Positions 33,893 to 42,505 of a DNA stretch of 43,330 bases are shown one piece after another. The number at the start of each line of letters is the position of its first letter. Position 1 is the stretch's first letter. The DNA lies in assembly GCA_964642235.1 (NCBI GenBank), contig CAZXOP010000003.1:1-43330 (forward strand). Reading direction: 5' to 3'. Under the pieces are notes generated by a model. The model saw only the letters and a list, made by a program, of their open reading frames with translations. It was not told the origin of the DNA and searched no databases. The DNA is from CAYSND01 sp964642235 (GTDB lineage Bacteria > Bacteroidota > Bacteroidia > Bacteroidales > UBA932). Both the position numbers and the translations under genes were made by a program.

Positions 33893-36820
33893 ATGAGAAA
33901 AACCTGCCTTAAACTTATCCTCTCTCTGATCCTAATTTCATTCACGCAGAGTGCAGTAGCTCAGTTTTTTTCTGTAGGGATAGACCCTATCGATGTTAAA
34001 TGGAAAATAATTAAAACTGAGCATTATAATATTATCTTCCCTTACGAAATAGATTCTTTAGCAAGAAAATATGCTACTGTGCTTGAAAATAATAGGAAAA
34101 GAGTCCTTGAATCCCTCGTGGTAAATCCAAAAAGAATCTCTGTGGTTCTCCACCCTTATTGTACTAAAAGCAATGGAACTGTGGGTTGGGCACCGGCGAG
34201 AATGGATTTTTTTACCACACCTCCCCCTTTTAGAGGAACTGCAGACGACTGGGGCACCCACCTTGCCCTCCATGAAACACGGCACGTGGGACAGTTTGCA
34301 AAATGGGAACAAGGGGCTTTTAAGGTGCTGAAATATATATTCGGTGAGCAAATCTCTGCTATTGGTTCTGGTCTTTTCGTTCCGGGATGGTTTATGGAGG
34401 GGGATGCAGTGGTCTCTGAAACACAGTTTTCTAAAGCAGGGAGGGGAAGAGAAGCGGAATTCTTAGCCTATTTCAGAATGGCTTTTATAAATGATGATTT
34501 TAGAAATTGGGATAAGTGGCATCTTGGATCCACCGAAAAAAAGACTCCCGATCACTACTCTTTCGGTTATCTTATTAATAGTACTGCACGTTTTCTAACA
34601 GATGATTACTTTATGGAGGGGAAATATTTAGATTATTCCGTTCGCGGTTTTTATAAACCTAAAGTAATTTTTGGTGCATATAATAAAGGTTTTCAGGCTT
34701 CACCTCAACAAGTTCTCAAAGAGGCAACAGAGGTAATGGGAAATATCTGGAAAAACGACTATAACTCAAGAGCCCCATTCACCCCATATAGAGAGGTGTG
34801 TACTCAGCACGAGAAGAGGTATTGCGAATATTTTTACCCTATCAGAATCTCTCTCCCCGGGTCTAAATATGATAAATCTTATATTGTGGCGAAATGGGGA
34901 TATGATGAGTATCGTAAATTGGTTATTGTGGATACTACTGGAAAGGAGTCGATACTTTTCCCTTTTAGCTACTACTCCTCCCCTTTAGTAATCCATAAGG
35001 AAAAAGTCTATTGGAGCGAGACCACCTCTCATAATACTCAGAATTTAGAGGACTACTCTGAGCTCTGTCTTCTCGATCTCAATACAGGAAAACGCAAAAT
35101 AGTTACTAACCGCACTCGTTATTATAACCCGACTATCTCCTCTACCGGGGATACTATTGCTGTCGCTGATTATCCGGTGGAAGGCTCCTCGTTTCTAGTT
35201 ATGTTAAATGCCTCCGACTATAGCGAGATGAGTCGCGTGGAGGCACCCAGAAGGGGACAGATTAAAGAGAGTACATTTATCGGAAATAAACTTTATTGTA
35301 CTGTGGTAACCCAACGCGGACTCTGTCTCTATTGTCTTGAAAATGGAAAATGGAGACGTATTATTAAAGAGCAACAACAGTCTATTAAAGGGTTCCGCTC
35401 TTTTGAAAAGAGGCTCTACTTTTCAAGTGACTTAGACGGAGTTCAAAATATCTATTGTTACGATACTGAAAACCACATTTTACGCCGTCTTACTAACTCT
35501 GAGTATGGTGCATTATATCCTTTTTACGACCCTGTTGACAACGAACTCCTCTACTCTTGGCTCTATAAAGGGGGGTATCATATCGCGGGGACTAAGAGGG
35601 ACTCGCTCGACTGGTCCCTTGCCTCTTTTGAAAAACCCTACCTTAACCCTATTGCCGAACACCTTACAGCCCAAGTAAACCATCAGTCAATAGCCATCAG
35701 GGATACCAATATGGTTAATGTTGCAGATACCGCTCTCTTCCCCTCCAAACATTATAATAAGCTTACAAACCTATTTAAATTCCACTCTTGGGCACCATTT
35801 TATTATAATTTCGACAGGCTAAAGTCACTCTCTTTCGAACATTATTACGATTTGGCCTCCATAGGAGCTACATTCTACTCTCAAAATGACCTCTCTACTG
35901 CTACCACTATGTTAGGGTACTCCTATCATAATGGTTTCCACTCAGGTCATGTAAAGTTCTCTTATGCTGGGGTTGATCCTAACTTTGAAATATCGGCTGA
36001 CATAAACGATAGAAATGTAAATGAATATAAATTAGAGGATATTGGTTCGGATGTTTATGTAAACACTGTTAATGAAAAGGGGGGAATCCCTTATGTTACC
36101 ACTGAGCTTTTGGCATATTGGCCATTTGATTTTAATAGTGGCGGGTGGTATAGAGTTCTCTACCCTTATGCTTCATGGACTTTTGACAATGACAGATACT
36201 TCTCCTTTTCAAAAAACAAATTTGTATTAAAAAATCAACTTAATTTCGGGCTAAGTTATGGTCAGGTGCTCCCAACTTCCCGCTCTGCTATTTTCCCACG
36301 ATGGGGATTTGGACTCTCTGCAAGAGGGGGAACTGCAGCAGGAATGGGGGACTGTTTCGGTTCATTGTTCTACACCTCGGCATTCTGTTACCTTCCGGGG
36401 ATAACCAAAGTGCAGGGGCTAAAACTTGCTTTCTCATTTCAACAACAATTAATAAATAAAAAATCCTATTACCTCACCCCTATAGCATCACTTCCGAGGG
36501 GATATCGTAAAGATTACCCATCTTCCACATTTGTAAAAGGGTCTGTTGATTATGCTATTCCTATCTATTTAGGGGATTTCTCTATCTCAAGTATTTTATA
36601 TTTCCAGAGGTTACAGGTAATTCCATTTATAGACTATGCCAGGGATATGAATGATCAAAGTGTTGTAAAGAACTATTACTCTTTTGGGACTGACTTGCTG
36701 GTAGATTTCAATGTTATTAGAGTAAGAACTCTTATAAGCGCAGGAGTAAGATATGCGAGAACCGGTCCACAGACAGGAAATCAGAATTATTTCCAAATGC
36801 TCTTCAAGATAAACCTATAA
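33893..36820 (+). CDS. Secreted HExxH metalloprotease-like / beta-propeller / barrel protein
   Basis: The 975-residue protein starts MRKTCLKLILSLILISFTQSAVAQ, a signal peptide. Residues about 30-260 look like a gluzincin-type metallopeptidase domain: HETRH at 127-131 is an HExxH zinc site, and EGDAV (Glu169) downstream is placed where a third ligand would be. The middle (about 300-600) is rich in short beta-repeats with YYNPTISSTGDTIAVADYP and DLDGVQNIYCYD segments, typical of TolB/DPP-IV-like propellers. From about 650 to the end the sequence is aromatic and beta-rich, ending QMLFKINL, consistent with an outer-membrane barrel. Function is not known. PnuC follows after one base. Confidence 0.72.
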   Translation: MRKTCLKLILSLILISFTQSAVAQFFSVGIDPIDVKWKIIKTEHYNIIFPYEIDSLARKYATVLENNRKRVLESLVVNPKRISVVLHPYCTKSNGTVGWAPARMDFFTTPPPFRGTADDWGTHLALHETRHVGQFAKWEQGAFKVLKYIFGEQISAIGSGLFVPGWFMEGDAVVSETQFSKAGRGREAEFLAYFRMAFINDDFRNWDKWHLGSTEKKTPDHYSFGYLINSTARFLTDDYFMEGKYLDYSVRGFYKPKVIFGAYNKGFQASPQQVLKEATEVMGNIWKNDYNSRAPFTPYREVCTQHEKRYCEYFYPIRISLPGSKYDKSYIVAKWGYDEYRKLVIVDTTGKESILFPFSYYSSPLVIHKEKVYWSETTSHNTQNLEDYSELCLLDLNTGKRKIVTNRTRYYNPTISSTGDTIAVADYPVEGSSFLVMLNASDYSEMSRVEAPRRGQIKESTFIGNKLYCTVVTQRGLCLYCLENGKWRRIIKEQQQSIKGFRSFEKRLYFSSDLDGVQNIYCYDTENHILRRLTNSEYGALYPFYDPVDNELLYSWLYKGGYHIAGTKRDSLDWSLASFEKPYLNPIAEHLTAQVNHQSIAIRDTNMVNVADTALFPSKHYNKLTNLFKFHSWAPFYYNFDRLKSLSFEHYYDLASIGATFYSQNDLSTATTMLGYSYHNGFHSGHVKFSYAGVDPNFEISADINDRNVNEYKLEDIGSDVYVNTVNEKGGIPYVTTELLAYWPFDFNSGGWYRVLYPYASWTFDNDRYFSFSKNKFVLKNQLNFGLSYGQVLPTSRSAIFPRWGFGLSARGGTAAGMGDCFGSLFYTSAFCYLPGITKVQGLKLAFSFQQQLINKKSYYLTPIASLPRGYRKDYPSSTFVKGSVDYAIPIYLGDFSISSILYFQRLQVIPFIDYARDMNDQSVVKNYYSFGTDLLVDFNVIRVRTLISAGVRYARTGPQTGNQNYFQMLFKINL

Positions 36821-36821
36821 A

Positions 36822-37532
36822 ATGGGAAAACTATTCAGTAAAAAAACCCTCGGAATATTCGATTACTTCTTAATAATAGGGGTAACCACGTTAACACTGG
36901 CATATTCTATCTTAATGAGAGATTTCAATGTTATAGGTATAGTGGCCGCTATAACCGGTCTGATAAATGTGGTTTTGGTCGCTAAAGGGAATATTCTTAA
37001 CTATGCCTTTGGGCTAGTAAGTGTCACTCTTTATGCTATTATCTCTTTTAACTCACATCTCTGGGGTGATGCAACTTTATATGCTTTATATTATCTCCCT
37101 ATGCAGTTTATTGGGTGGTTTAGCTGGAAAAACAGAGGTCAAAAAGAGGAGGAGGGAGCTGTTAAGGGGGAGAGAATGAAGAGTAAACAGAGGATTATTT
37201 GGGGAGGAGTTTCGATTGTCGGGGTAGTAGTTCTCTATTTTATTCTCAAATATTTGGGAGATGCACAGCCACTAAATGATGCTGCTACGACAGTACTTTC
37301 CATTATAGCGATGTTTTTAATGGTAAGAGCCTATATGGAGCAATGGGTTCTCTGGATAGTTATAAATACCATTTATGTTATAAAGTGGGCTATAATTTCA
37401 GCACAAGGAGGGGAGTTCTCTGTTATTATGGTAATTATGTGGATTTTCTATTTAGCTAACTCCATTAATGGTTTTCGTGTCTGGTACAGACTCTCTAACT
37501 CTTCAGAAGTCGATTCCGAAGAAAGTAAATAG
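36822..37532 (+). CDS. pnuC: PnuC-family vitamin transporter (second copy)
   Basis: This 236-residue inner-membrane protein has about seven hydrophobic segments. Recognisable family features are AAITGLINVVLVAKGNILNYAFGLVSVTLYA, YYLPMQFIGWFSWKNRG and MEQWVLWIVINTIYVIKWA. It would facilitate uptake of nicotinamide riboside or a related vitamin that is trapped by phosphorylation inside; no NadR or kinase is adjacent. It is only distantly similar to the copy in the suf operon. It follows the HETRH protein by one base, and its 3' end overlaps uvrC on the other strand by 30 bases. Confidence 0.87.
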   Translation: MGKLFSKKTLGIFDYFLIIGVTTLTLAYSILMRDFNVIGIVAAITGLINVVLVAKGNILNYAFGLVSVTLYAIISFNSHLWGDATLYALYYLPMQFIGWFSWKNRGQKEEEGAVKGERMKSKQRIIWGGVSIVGVVVLYFILKYLGDAQPLNDAATTVLSIIAMFLMVRAYMEQWVLWIVINTIYVIKWAIISAQGGEFSVIMVIMWIFYLANSINGFRVWYRLSNSSEVDSEESK

Positions 37533-39293
37533 TGAGGTAGCGGCACGTTTCCCTATGGTGGCTGCAACCTCATCAAAACTTGCTCTCTTTATCCCCGAAA
37601 TAGACTTAAATCTCCTAATAAGTTTCTCTTCATTCTTTGCTCCTATCCCCTTTATATCCCTGAGAAGAGACTCTGTCTGCCCTTTGCTCCTCTTGTTACG
37701 ATGATGGCTGATTCCAAACCTGTGGGCTTCATCCCTTAAGTTCATAATAAGTCGAAGCGAGGTGGAGTTTTTATCAAGAAATATCGGATATGTCTCACCC
37801 GGTACTATAAGTTCCTCTAATCTCTCTGCTATCCCTATTATCTTAATCTTTTTCTCTAAACCGAGTTCGCAAATAGCCTCATAAGCAGATGAAACCTGCC
37901 CCTTCCCTCCATCTATCACTATGAGTTGAGGGAGTTCTGCCCCCTCATTTAGAAGCCTTGAATACCTCCTATTAATAACCTCCTTCATAGAGGCATAATC
38001 ATTAGCCCCGACTACAGTCCGTATGTTAAAATGACGGTAGTCGCTTTTGGAGGGGAGTGCATTCTTAAAAACAACACAGGCAGCAACAGGGTTTGTTCCT
38101 TGGATATTGGAGTTATCGAAACATTCTATATAAGTGGGCTTTTCCTCCATACCGAGATCTCTCTTTAGATTTTCCAATATCCTATCGGTATGCTCGGTGG
38201 GATTGACAAACTCCTCCCTCTTTAGTTTCTCGAATTTAAGGGCAGCAGCATTTTTTCTACTTAGCTCTAACAGTGAGAGCTTTTCCCCTTTTAATGGGAC
38301 TCTGACTAAGGTATTCTTAAACTCCCCCTCAGGAAGAAATGGGACTAATATCTCTTTAGGCATCTCATCTGAGGCATATATTTCACCCATAAATGTGGAG
38401 AGAACTGAATTCTCTTCCTCCTCTATCCTCATTTTTAGCTCCATATTCTGTGACCTGACTATGGAACCATTCTTTACTCTCATAAAATTTCCGAAAGCAT
38501 CTGACCCGTCAAATATCATTGAAAAGACATCTACGTCTGTAATATTTGCACTAACTACCAACGATTTACTATAATGCTTCTCAAGTAATTCTTTAGATTC
38601 TTTATATCTCTGCGCCTCTTCAAAATGGAGGTTAGAGGCTGCCTCTTTCATTTTCCTTTCATACCCCCTTATCAGTTCACCACTATTTCCTTTTAATATC
38701 TCTTTAACCCCATCAATTTGAGCAATATAATCAGCTTCTGAGATAAATCCCACACAAGGAGCCTTACACTTACCTAAATGATAATTAAGGCATACCTTAA
38801 ATTTACCTAAAGCAATACTATTATTAGTTAATGATAATTTGCAGTTTCTTAGTCTATAAAGAGTATTTATTAAATCTAAAAGATTATACGCATGGGTAAC
38901 CGAGCTATAAGGACCAAAAAAGAGAGATCCATCTTTGACAAATCGACGAGTAAGAAATACTCTTGGAAAAGGCTCGTTTTTTATAATAATCCAGGGATAG
39001 GTCTTATTGTCTTTAAGAAGAATGTTGTATTTTGGCTGATAGGACTTTATTAAATTATTCTCTAACAAGAGAGCATCTTCTTCGCTATCAACTACTGTAT
39101 GTTCGACTCTCGAAATCTTTGAGACCATAACAGCAGTCTTTGCCGAAAGCCCTTTTGAAGAGTGAAAATATTGGGAAACTCTGTTTTTCAAACTCTTTGC
39201 TTTACCTATATATATAACTTTATCCTCAGAGTCGTAAAAGAGGTAAACTCCGGGGCTCTTAGGTAGTAGATTAAGAGTGTCCGAGATATTCAT
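37503..39293 (-). CDS. uvrC: Excinuclease ABC subunit C
   Basis: UvrC makes both incisions in nucleotide-excision repair. The 596-residue protein has the N-terminal GIY-YIG nuclease (PGVYLFYDSEDKVIYIGKAKSLKNR, about 12-36), a Cys-containing region (KVCLNYHLGKCKAPC), the UVR motif that binds UvrB (FEEAQRYKESKELLEKHYSK), the RNase H-like 5' nuclease (ECFDNSNIQGTNPVAACVVF and VIDGGKGQVSSA), and C-terminal helix-hairpin-helix motifs (IKGIGAKNEEKLIRRFKS). The start MNISDTL at 39293 is the standard family N-terminus; an in-frame extension to 39452 runs back into the opposing acyltransferase gene and is rejected. Confidence 0.96.
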   Translation of the reverse strand: MNISDTLNLLPKSPGVYLFYDSEDKVIYIGKAKSLKNRVSQYFHSSKGLSAKTAVMVSKISRVEHTVVDSEEDALLLENNLIKSYQPKYNILLKDNKTYPWIIIKNEPFPRVFLTRRFVKDGSLFFGPYSSVTHAYNLLDLINTLYRLRNCKLSLTNNSIALGKFKVCLNYHLGKCKAPCVGFISEADYIAQIDGVKEILKGNSGELIRGYERKMKEAASNLHFEEAQRYKESKELLEKHYSKSLVVSANITDVDVFSMIFDGSDAFGNFMRVKNGSIVRSQNMELKMRIEEEENSVLSTFMGEIYASDEMPKEILVPFLPEGEFKNTLVRVPLKGEKLSLLELSRKNAAALKFEKLKREEFVNPTEHTDRILENLKRDLGMEEKPTYIECFDNSNIQGTNPVAACVVFKNALPSKSDYRHFNIRTVVGANDYASMKEVINRRYSRLLNEGAELPQLIVIDGGKGQVSSAYEAICELGLEKKIKIIGIAERLEELIVPGETYPIFLDKNSTSLRLIMNLRDEAHRFGISHHRNKRSKGQTESLLRDIKGIGAKNEEKLIRRFKSISGIKRASFDEVAATIGKRAATSLFTFFGIDF

Positions 39294-39302
39294 ATTTTTA
39301 CT

Positions 39303-39310
39303 TATCTTTG
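39303..39310 (+). promoter_or_regulatory. Probable promoter box TATCTTTG of the fused acyltransferase gene
   Basis: A perfect TAnnTTTG match. It lies downstream of the ATG at 39277, so that start is unlikely, and 41 bases before the GTG at 39352. Confidence 0.5.
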
Positions 39311-39351
39311 CATTTACATCGTACATACAACAAATAAAACTGAAACCTATT

Positions 39352-41175
39352 GTGAAATCTGATTCTAAAACAAAGTTAGTTAATATATCTGATATTAAGA
39401 GCGCTATCAAGATGAAAGGTCCTCTTGGGACGATTGTGGCTTCCACCATCATGCGTGTTTTAGGATTTAGTAAAATGAACTCCCTCTATACTCAAGTATA
39501 TCAATATTACGGACGTGATTTTACTGAAAACTCCCTTAAATTATTACGTGTTAAATATGATGTAAAGCCTCAAGAATTAGAATATATCCCTCGTGAAGGA
39601 CCTTTTATAATCGTTTCGAACCACCCTTTCGGGGGGATAGACGGAATTATTCTTTATACTGTAATTTCTTCCATGCGCCCTGACTTAAAGATGCTCTCAA
39701 ATTTTATCCTCTCAAGTGTCCCTAATTTGAAAGATGCCTTTATGCCGGTTAACCCTTTTACTGATAATAAAGGGCTTAAAAATAGCTTTGCCGGGATACG
39801 TGCAGCACGAGAACATGTTGCTAACGGGGGCGTTCTCTCTATATTCCCATCGGGGGAGGTCTCCACTTATTATAATAATAATAGAAAATATACTTGTGAT
39901 AAAGAGTGGCAGCCTACAATGCTGAAAATGATTAAATCCTGTGAGGTCCCTGTTCTCCCTATTTACTTTCACGGCACTAATTCTAAGAGGTTTCATAACC
40001 TTGGAGCCATTCACCCTCTGCTTCGCACGGTAAGGCTCCCAAGAGAGCTGCTTAATAAAGAGGGGCAAACAATCTCTTTCCGAATAGGTAAACCAATTTC
40101 CGTGAGCGAGATAGCCGAATTTTCCGATTTTAGAGTGATGGGTAAACACATTCGAAACAGAACTTATGCTCTCGAAGCCAATATCCCTTATAGAGATGTG
40201 GAATGTAGCACTCAGAGTTGTCAGAAGGATATGGTTCCCATCGACTTACCTAAAAGCCTTAAGGCTATGACATCTGAAATAAAGGTCCTGGAAAAACACT
40301 CCAAGCTCTTTGAAGTAGCCAACTTTGTCTGCTATTTGGCTGAGTATAACCAGATTCCAACCCTTATTCATCAGATAGGGAGGAAAAGGGAAGAGTCTTT
40401 CAGGGCTGTTGGCGAAGGAACTAACACCCCTCTAGATTTAGACAAATATGACAAGTATTATAAGCACCTTATCCTTTGGGACACACAAAGAAAAAACATT
40501 GTAGGGGCATATAGACTCGGAATAGGGTCAGAGATACTAAAAGAGTATGGAATTAATGGCTTTTATACCAACGAGCTCTTTAATTTCTCTCAAAAATATA
40601 GTACACCCTTTCAAGATACTATTGAGCTTGGGCGCTCTTTTGTCTCTATTGAGTATCAGAAGGAGGCACTTCCACTTATGCTTCTTATCAAGGGATTACT
40701 CTATAGCGTAATGAAATATCCTGATTGTAAGTATTTAGTCGGTCCCGCAAGTATTAGCTCGTGGTATCCTAAATTCTATCAGAGCCTTATGGTATATTAC
40801 CTTAAAGAGAAGCATTTATGTACCGATTTACCTAAGATAAGAGCAAGACACCCATTCACTCCAAACTATAACAGAGTAGATCCTGAGGCTCTGCTCTTAA
40901 ATAAAATGGATAACGTGGAAAAGTTCGATAGATTTCTTCTCCGCATAAGTGATAATGAATATCGTATGCCTACATTAATAAAGAAGTATGTGAAGCTAAA
41001 CGCTAAGTTTCTCTCTTTTAATGTGGATAAGACTTTCAATAACTGCTTGGACGGGCTAATCTTTTTCGACCTTAAATATGTCCCTAAGGATGAACTTCTC
41101 TCTCTAACTAAAGGGAGTTCAGAAGAGGAGCTCGAAAGGATACTTCAGAGATTTGGTTACGGAACAGGGTCATAA
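39352..41175 (+). CDS. Fused PlsC-type / GNAT acyltransferase (OlsF-like aminolipid synthase)
   Basis: With the GTG start at 39352 the protein has 607 residues. The first half is a PlsC-type O-acyltransferase: SNHPFGGIDG with His91 and Asp97, then FPSGEVS and VLPIYFHGTNSKRF. His and Asp are five residues apart, not the textbook four. The second half (about 320-530) resembles the N-acyltransferase of ornithine/glycine lipid synthesis (LILWDTQRKNIVGAYRLGIG, TIELGRSFVSIEYQ, GPASISSWYPKFYQ). The same pairing is found in OlsF, which makes diacylated aminolipids in one polypeptide. The acceptor amino acid is not determinable. The start could instead be Met at 39412. The 3' end overlaps yidD by 19 bases. 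Confidence 0.8.
   Translation: MKSDSKTKLVNISDIKSAIKMKGPLGTIVASTIMRVLGFSKMNSLYTQVYQYYGRDFTENSLKLLRVKYDVKPQELEYIPREGPFIIVSNHPFGGIDGIILYTVISSMRPDLKMLSNFILSSVPNLKDAFMPVNPFTDNKGLKNSFAGIRAAREHVANGGVLSIFPSGEVSTYYNNNRKYTCDKEWQPTMLKMIKSCEVPVLPIYFHGTNSKRFHNLGAIHPLLRTVRLPRELLNKEGQTISFRIGKPISVSEIAEFSDFRVMGKHIRNRTYALEANIPYRDVECSTQSCQKDMVPIDLPKSLKAMTSEIKVLEKHSKLFEVANFVCYLAEYNQIPTLIHQIGRKREESFRAVGEGTNTPLDLDKYDKYYKHLILWDTQRKNIVGAYRLGIGSEILKEYGINGFYTNELFNFSQKYSTPFQDTIELGRSFVSIEYQKEALPLMLLIKGLLYSVMKYPDCKYLVGPASISSWYPKFYQSLMVYYLKEKHLCTDLPKIRARHPFTPNYNRVDPEALLLNKMDNVEKFDRFLLRISDNEYRMPTLIKKYVKLNAKFLSFNVDKTFNNCLDGLIFFDLKYVPKDELLSLTKGSSEEELERILQRFGYGTGS
39371..39378 (-). promoter_or_regulatory. Possible uvrC promoter box TAACTTTG
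   Basis: A perfect TAnnTTTG match on the minus strand, 77 bases before the uvrC start and inside the opposing acyltransferase gene. If used, the two divergent transcripts overlap by about 50 bases. Confidence 0.35.
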
Positions 41176-41420
41176 CCACTTCCTCCCCACGGATGACATC
41201 TTAGAATCCTCCACAAAGAGAGGTAAAACCCCTTAAAAATTCCATGCTTTTTAAATGCCTCAAGGGCATAAGCTGAACATGTTGGTGAAAATCGACATGA
41301 GGGGGGCTTATAAGGGGAGATGCAGAGTTGGTAACATTTTATAAGAAGAATAAATGGCAGTGCAAGTATCTTCTTTGCCCATTTAAGAGAGTCTTTTAAG
41401 AATGTCTTGAACTGATTCAT
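41157..41420 (-). CDS. yidD: Membrane protein insertion efficiency factor YidD
   Basis: This small 87-residue protein has an N-terminal amphipathic helix and the YidD core ILLIKCYQLCISPYKPPSCRFSPTCSAYALEAFKKHG, followed by SLWRILRCHPWGGSGYDPVP. It assists YidC-dependent membrane insertion. It is immediately downstream of rnpA, as in most bacteria. The start MNQFKTFLKD at 41420 is preferred to the Met at 41462 because family members begin shortly before the helix; the gene still overlaps rnpA by 38 bases. Confidence 0.9.
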   Translation of the reverse strand: MNQFKTFLKDSLKWAKKILALPFILLIKCYQLCISPYKPPSCRFSPTCSAYALEAFKKHGIFKGFYLSLWRILRCHPWGGSGYDPVP

Positions 41421-41697
41421 ATATTTTTTTGTATTCTTGTATCGTTCCCGTGGTATATACAAATAGGATAGCTAAATTATCAGGAATGGAGATCTCCTGT
41501 ATAGAGAGCCTAAAAGCCTCCTTGGTCCTTCTTCTAATTAAGTTTCTTTTAACTGCCCTCTTGAAAAGCTTTTTGGGGACTGAAACAGCCACTCTGTCTT
41601 TAGCAGAAAACTCCCCTTGTAGGTAGTAAACCTTAAAGGGATAGAGAAAGAGAGACTCCCCCTTTGAATATATATATTCTATTTGTGTCGCTTTCAT
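41383..41697 (-). CDS. rnpA: Ribonuclease P protein component
   Basis: RnpA assists the RNase P RNA in trimming tRNA 5' ends. The 104-residue basic protein starts MKATQIEYIYSKGESLFLYPFKV and has the conserved RNR-like motif KRAVKRNLIRRRTKEAFR in its second half. The start is one base after the stop of the upstream lipoprotein gene, indicating translational coupling. The chain is short at the N-terminus: the usual stretch before the first helix is only two residues, and an in-frame extension to 41760 would run inside the lipoprotein gene. Confidence 0.88.
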   Translation of the reverse strand: MKATQIEYIYSKGESLFLYPFKVYYLQGEFSAKDRVAVSVPKKLFKRAVKRNLIRRRTKEAFRLSIQEISIPDNLAILFVYTTGTIQEYKKIYESVQDILKRLS

Positions 41698-41698
41698 C

Positions 41699-42505
41699 CT
41701 ATGGTTTGGATATAAAGATAAAGGAGATCGTCTCTTCTCCCGATTTCCACTCCATAACACCCTCTTTCGGGGAGGCTTTGCTTATGTTCCAAGAACTCAC
41801 ATTGTGCTTATTTGCTTTACCAAAATAGAAGTTATTAAAAAAGGAGAGAACCAAAAAATCCCCATAACAGACAAATGTACCATCATCATCCATTTTTGGA
41901 CTCCAAACTCCCTCTGAATCTTTTGTGTAGAAAGAGTATTTACCCCCCTTAAAGAATTCAAATCTGCATGCTGTGAAGCCGACTCCATTTTTAGTGGCTG
42001 TCTCCCAAGTACCGCTCAAAGAGTCGGCATAAGAGATCGTCCTACGAACTTTGTTCATCCCCATAAGAGCATAACCCGGTTCTGTTATGACACTGTTTAG
42101 AGAGTATTGAATAGGACGGATAAGGAGTGTCGAGTCTGTCTGTGCGGAGATATCATATTTATGTGAAATTTGGACAGAAGAGGGAAGCCCCATCAGATTA
42201 TTAATCCTTCCGCTAATATCGAGTGAGCAACAATAGACAAAATAATAGAGCCCTGTGTTTTTTCCCCATTTGTAATTACCATCTCCAAGGTCAGATACCC
42301 CTTCAATATCAAGGACATTATCCTTTTTAAATATATAGACAACTTTATTGTTCTGAGCTATTTTGTTTCCATCAAAATTATCTACCACCCAAGTCCCTTT
42401 TATGTTTGAACGGTTATACGAAGGGTCCTTTTCATTGCAAGAGACAACAAAAAAGAGGAGAAATAGGACTACCCCCCAGAAAGGATATTGTTTTTTAAGA
42501 ATCAT
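41699..42505 (-). CDS. Lipoprotein with two lipocalin-like repeats
   Basis: The 268-residue protein has a lipoprotein signal (MILKKQYPFWGVVLFLLFFVVSC, acylated Cys23). After it are two similar halves that each open with a lipocalin-like hallmark, IKGTWVVDN (near 35) and LSGTWETATKNG (near 165), followed by beta-rich sequence, suggesting two small barrels. It is encoded between hemD (4-base ATGA overlap) and rnpA (1-base spacing), so it is firmly in that operon. No catalytic motif was recognised; ligand and function are unknown. Confidence 0.75.
   Translation of the reverse strand: MILKKQYPFWGVVLFLLFFVVSCNEKDPSYNRSNIKGTWVVDNFDGNKIAQNNKVVYIFKKDNVLDIEGVSDLGDGNYKWGKNTGLYYFVYCCSLDISGRINNLMGLPSSVQISHKYDISAQTDSTLLIRPIQYSLNSVITEPGYALMGMNKVRRTISYADSLSGTWETATKNGVGFTACRFEFFKGGKYSFYTKDSEGVWSPKMDDDGTFVCYGDFLVLSFFNNFYFGKANKHNVSSWNISKASPKEGVMEWKSGEETISFIFISKP

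Noticed and set aside
39277..39351. ATG start of the fused acyltransferase at 39277
   Set aside because: It lies upstream of a perfect promoter box and over the uvrC start, and the added residues do not resemble the family.
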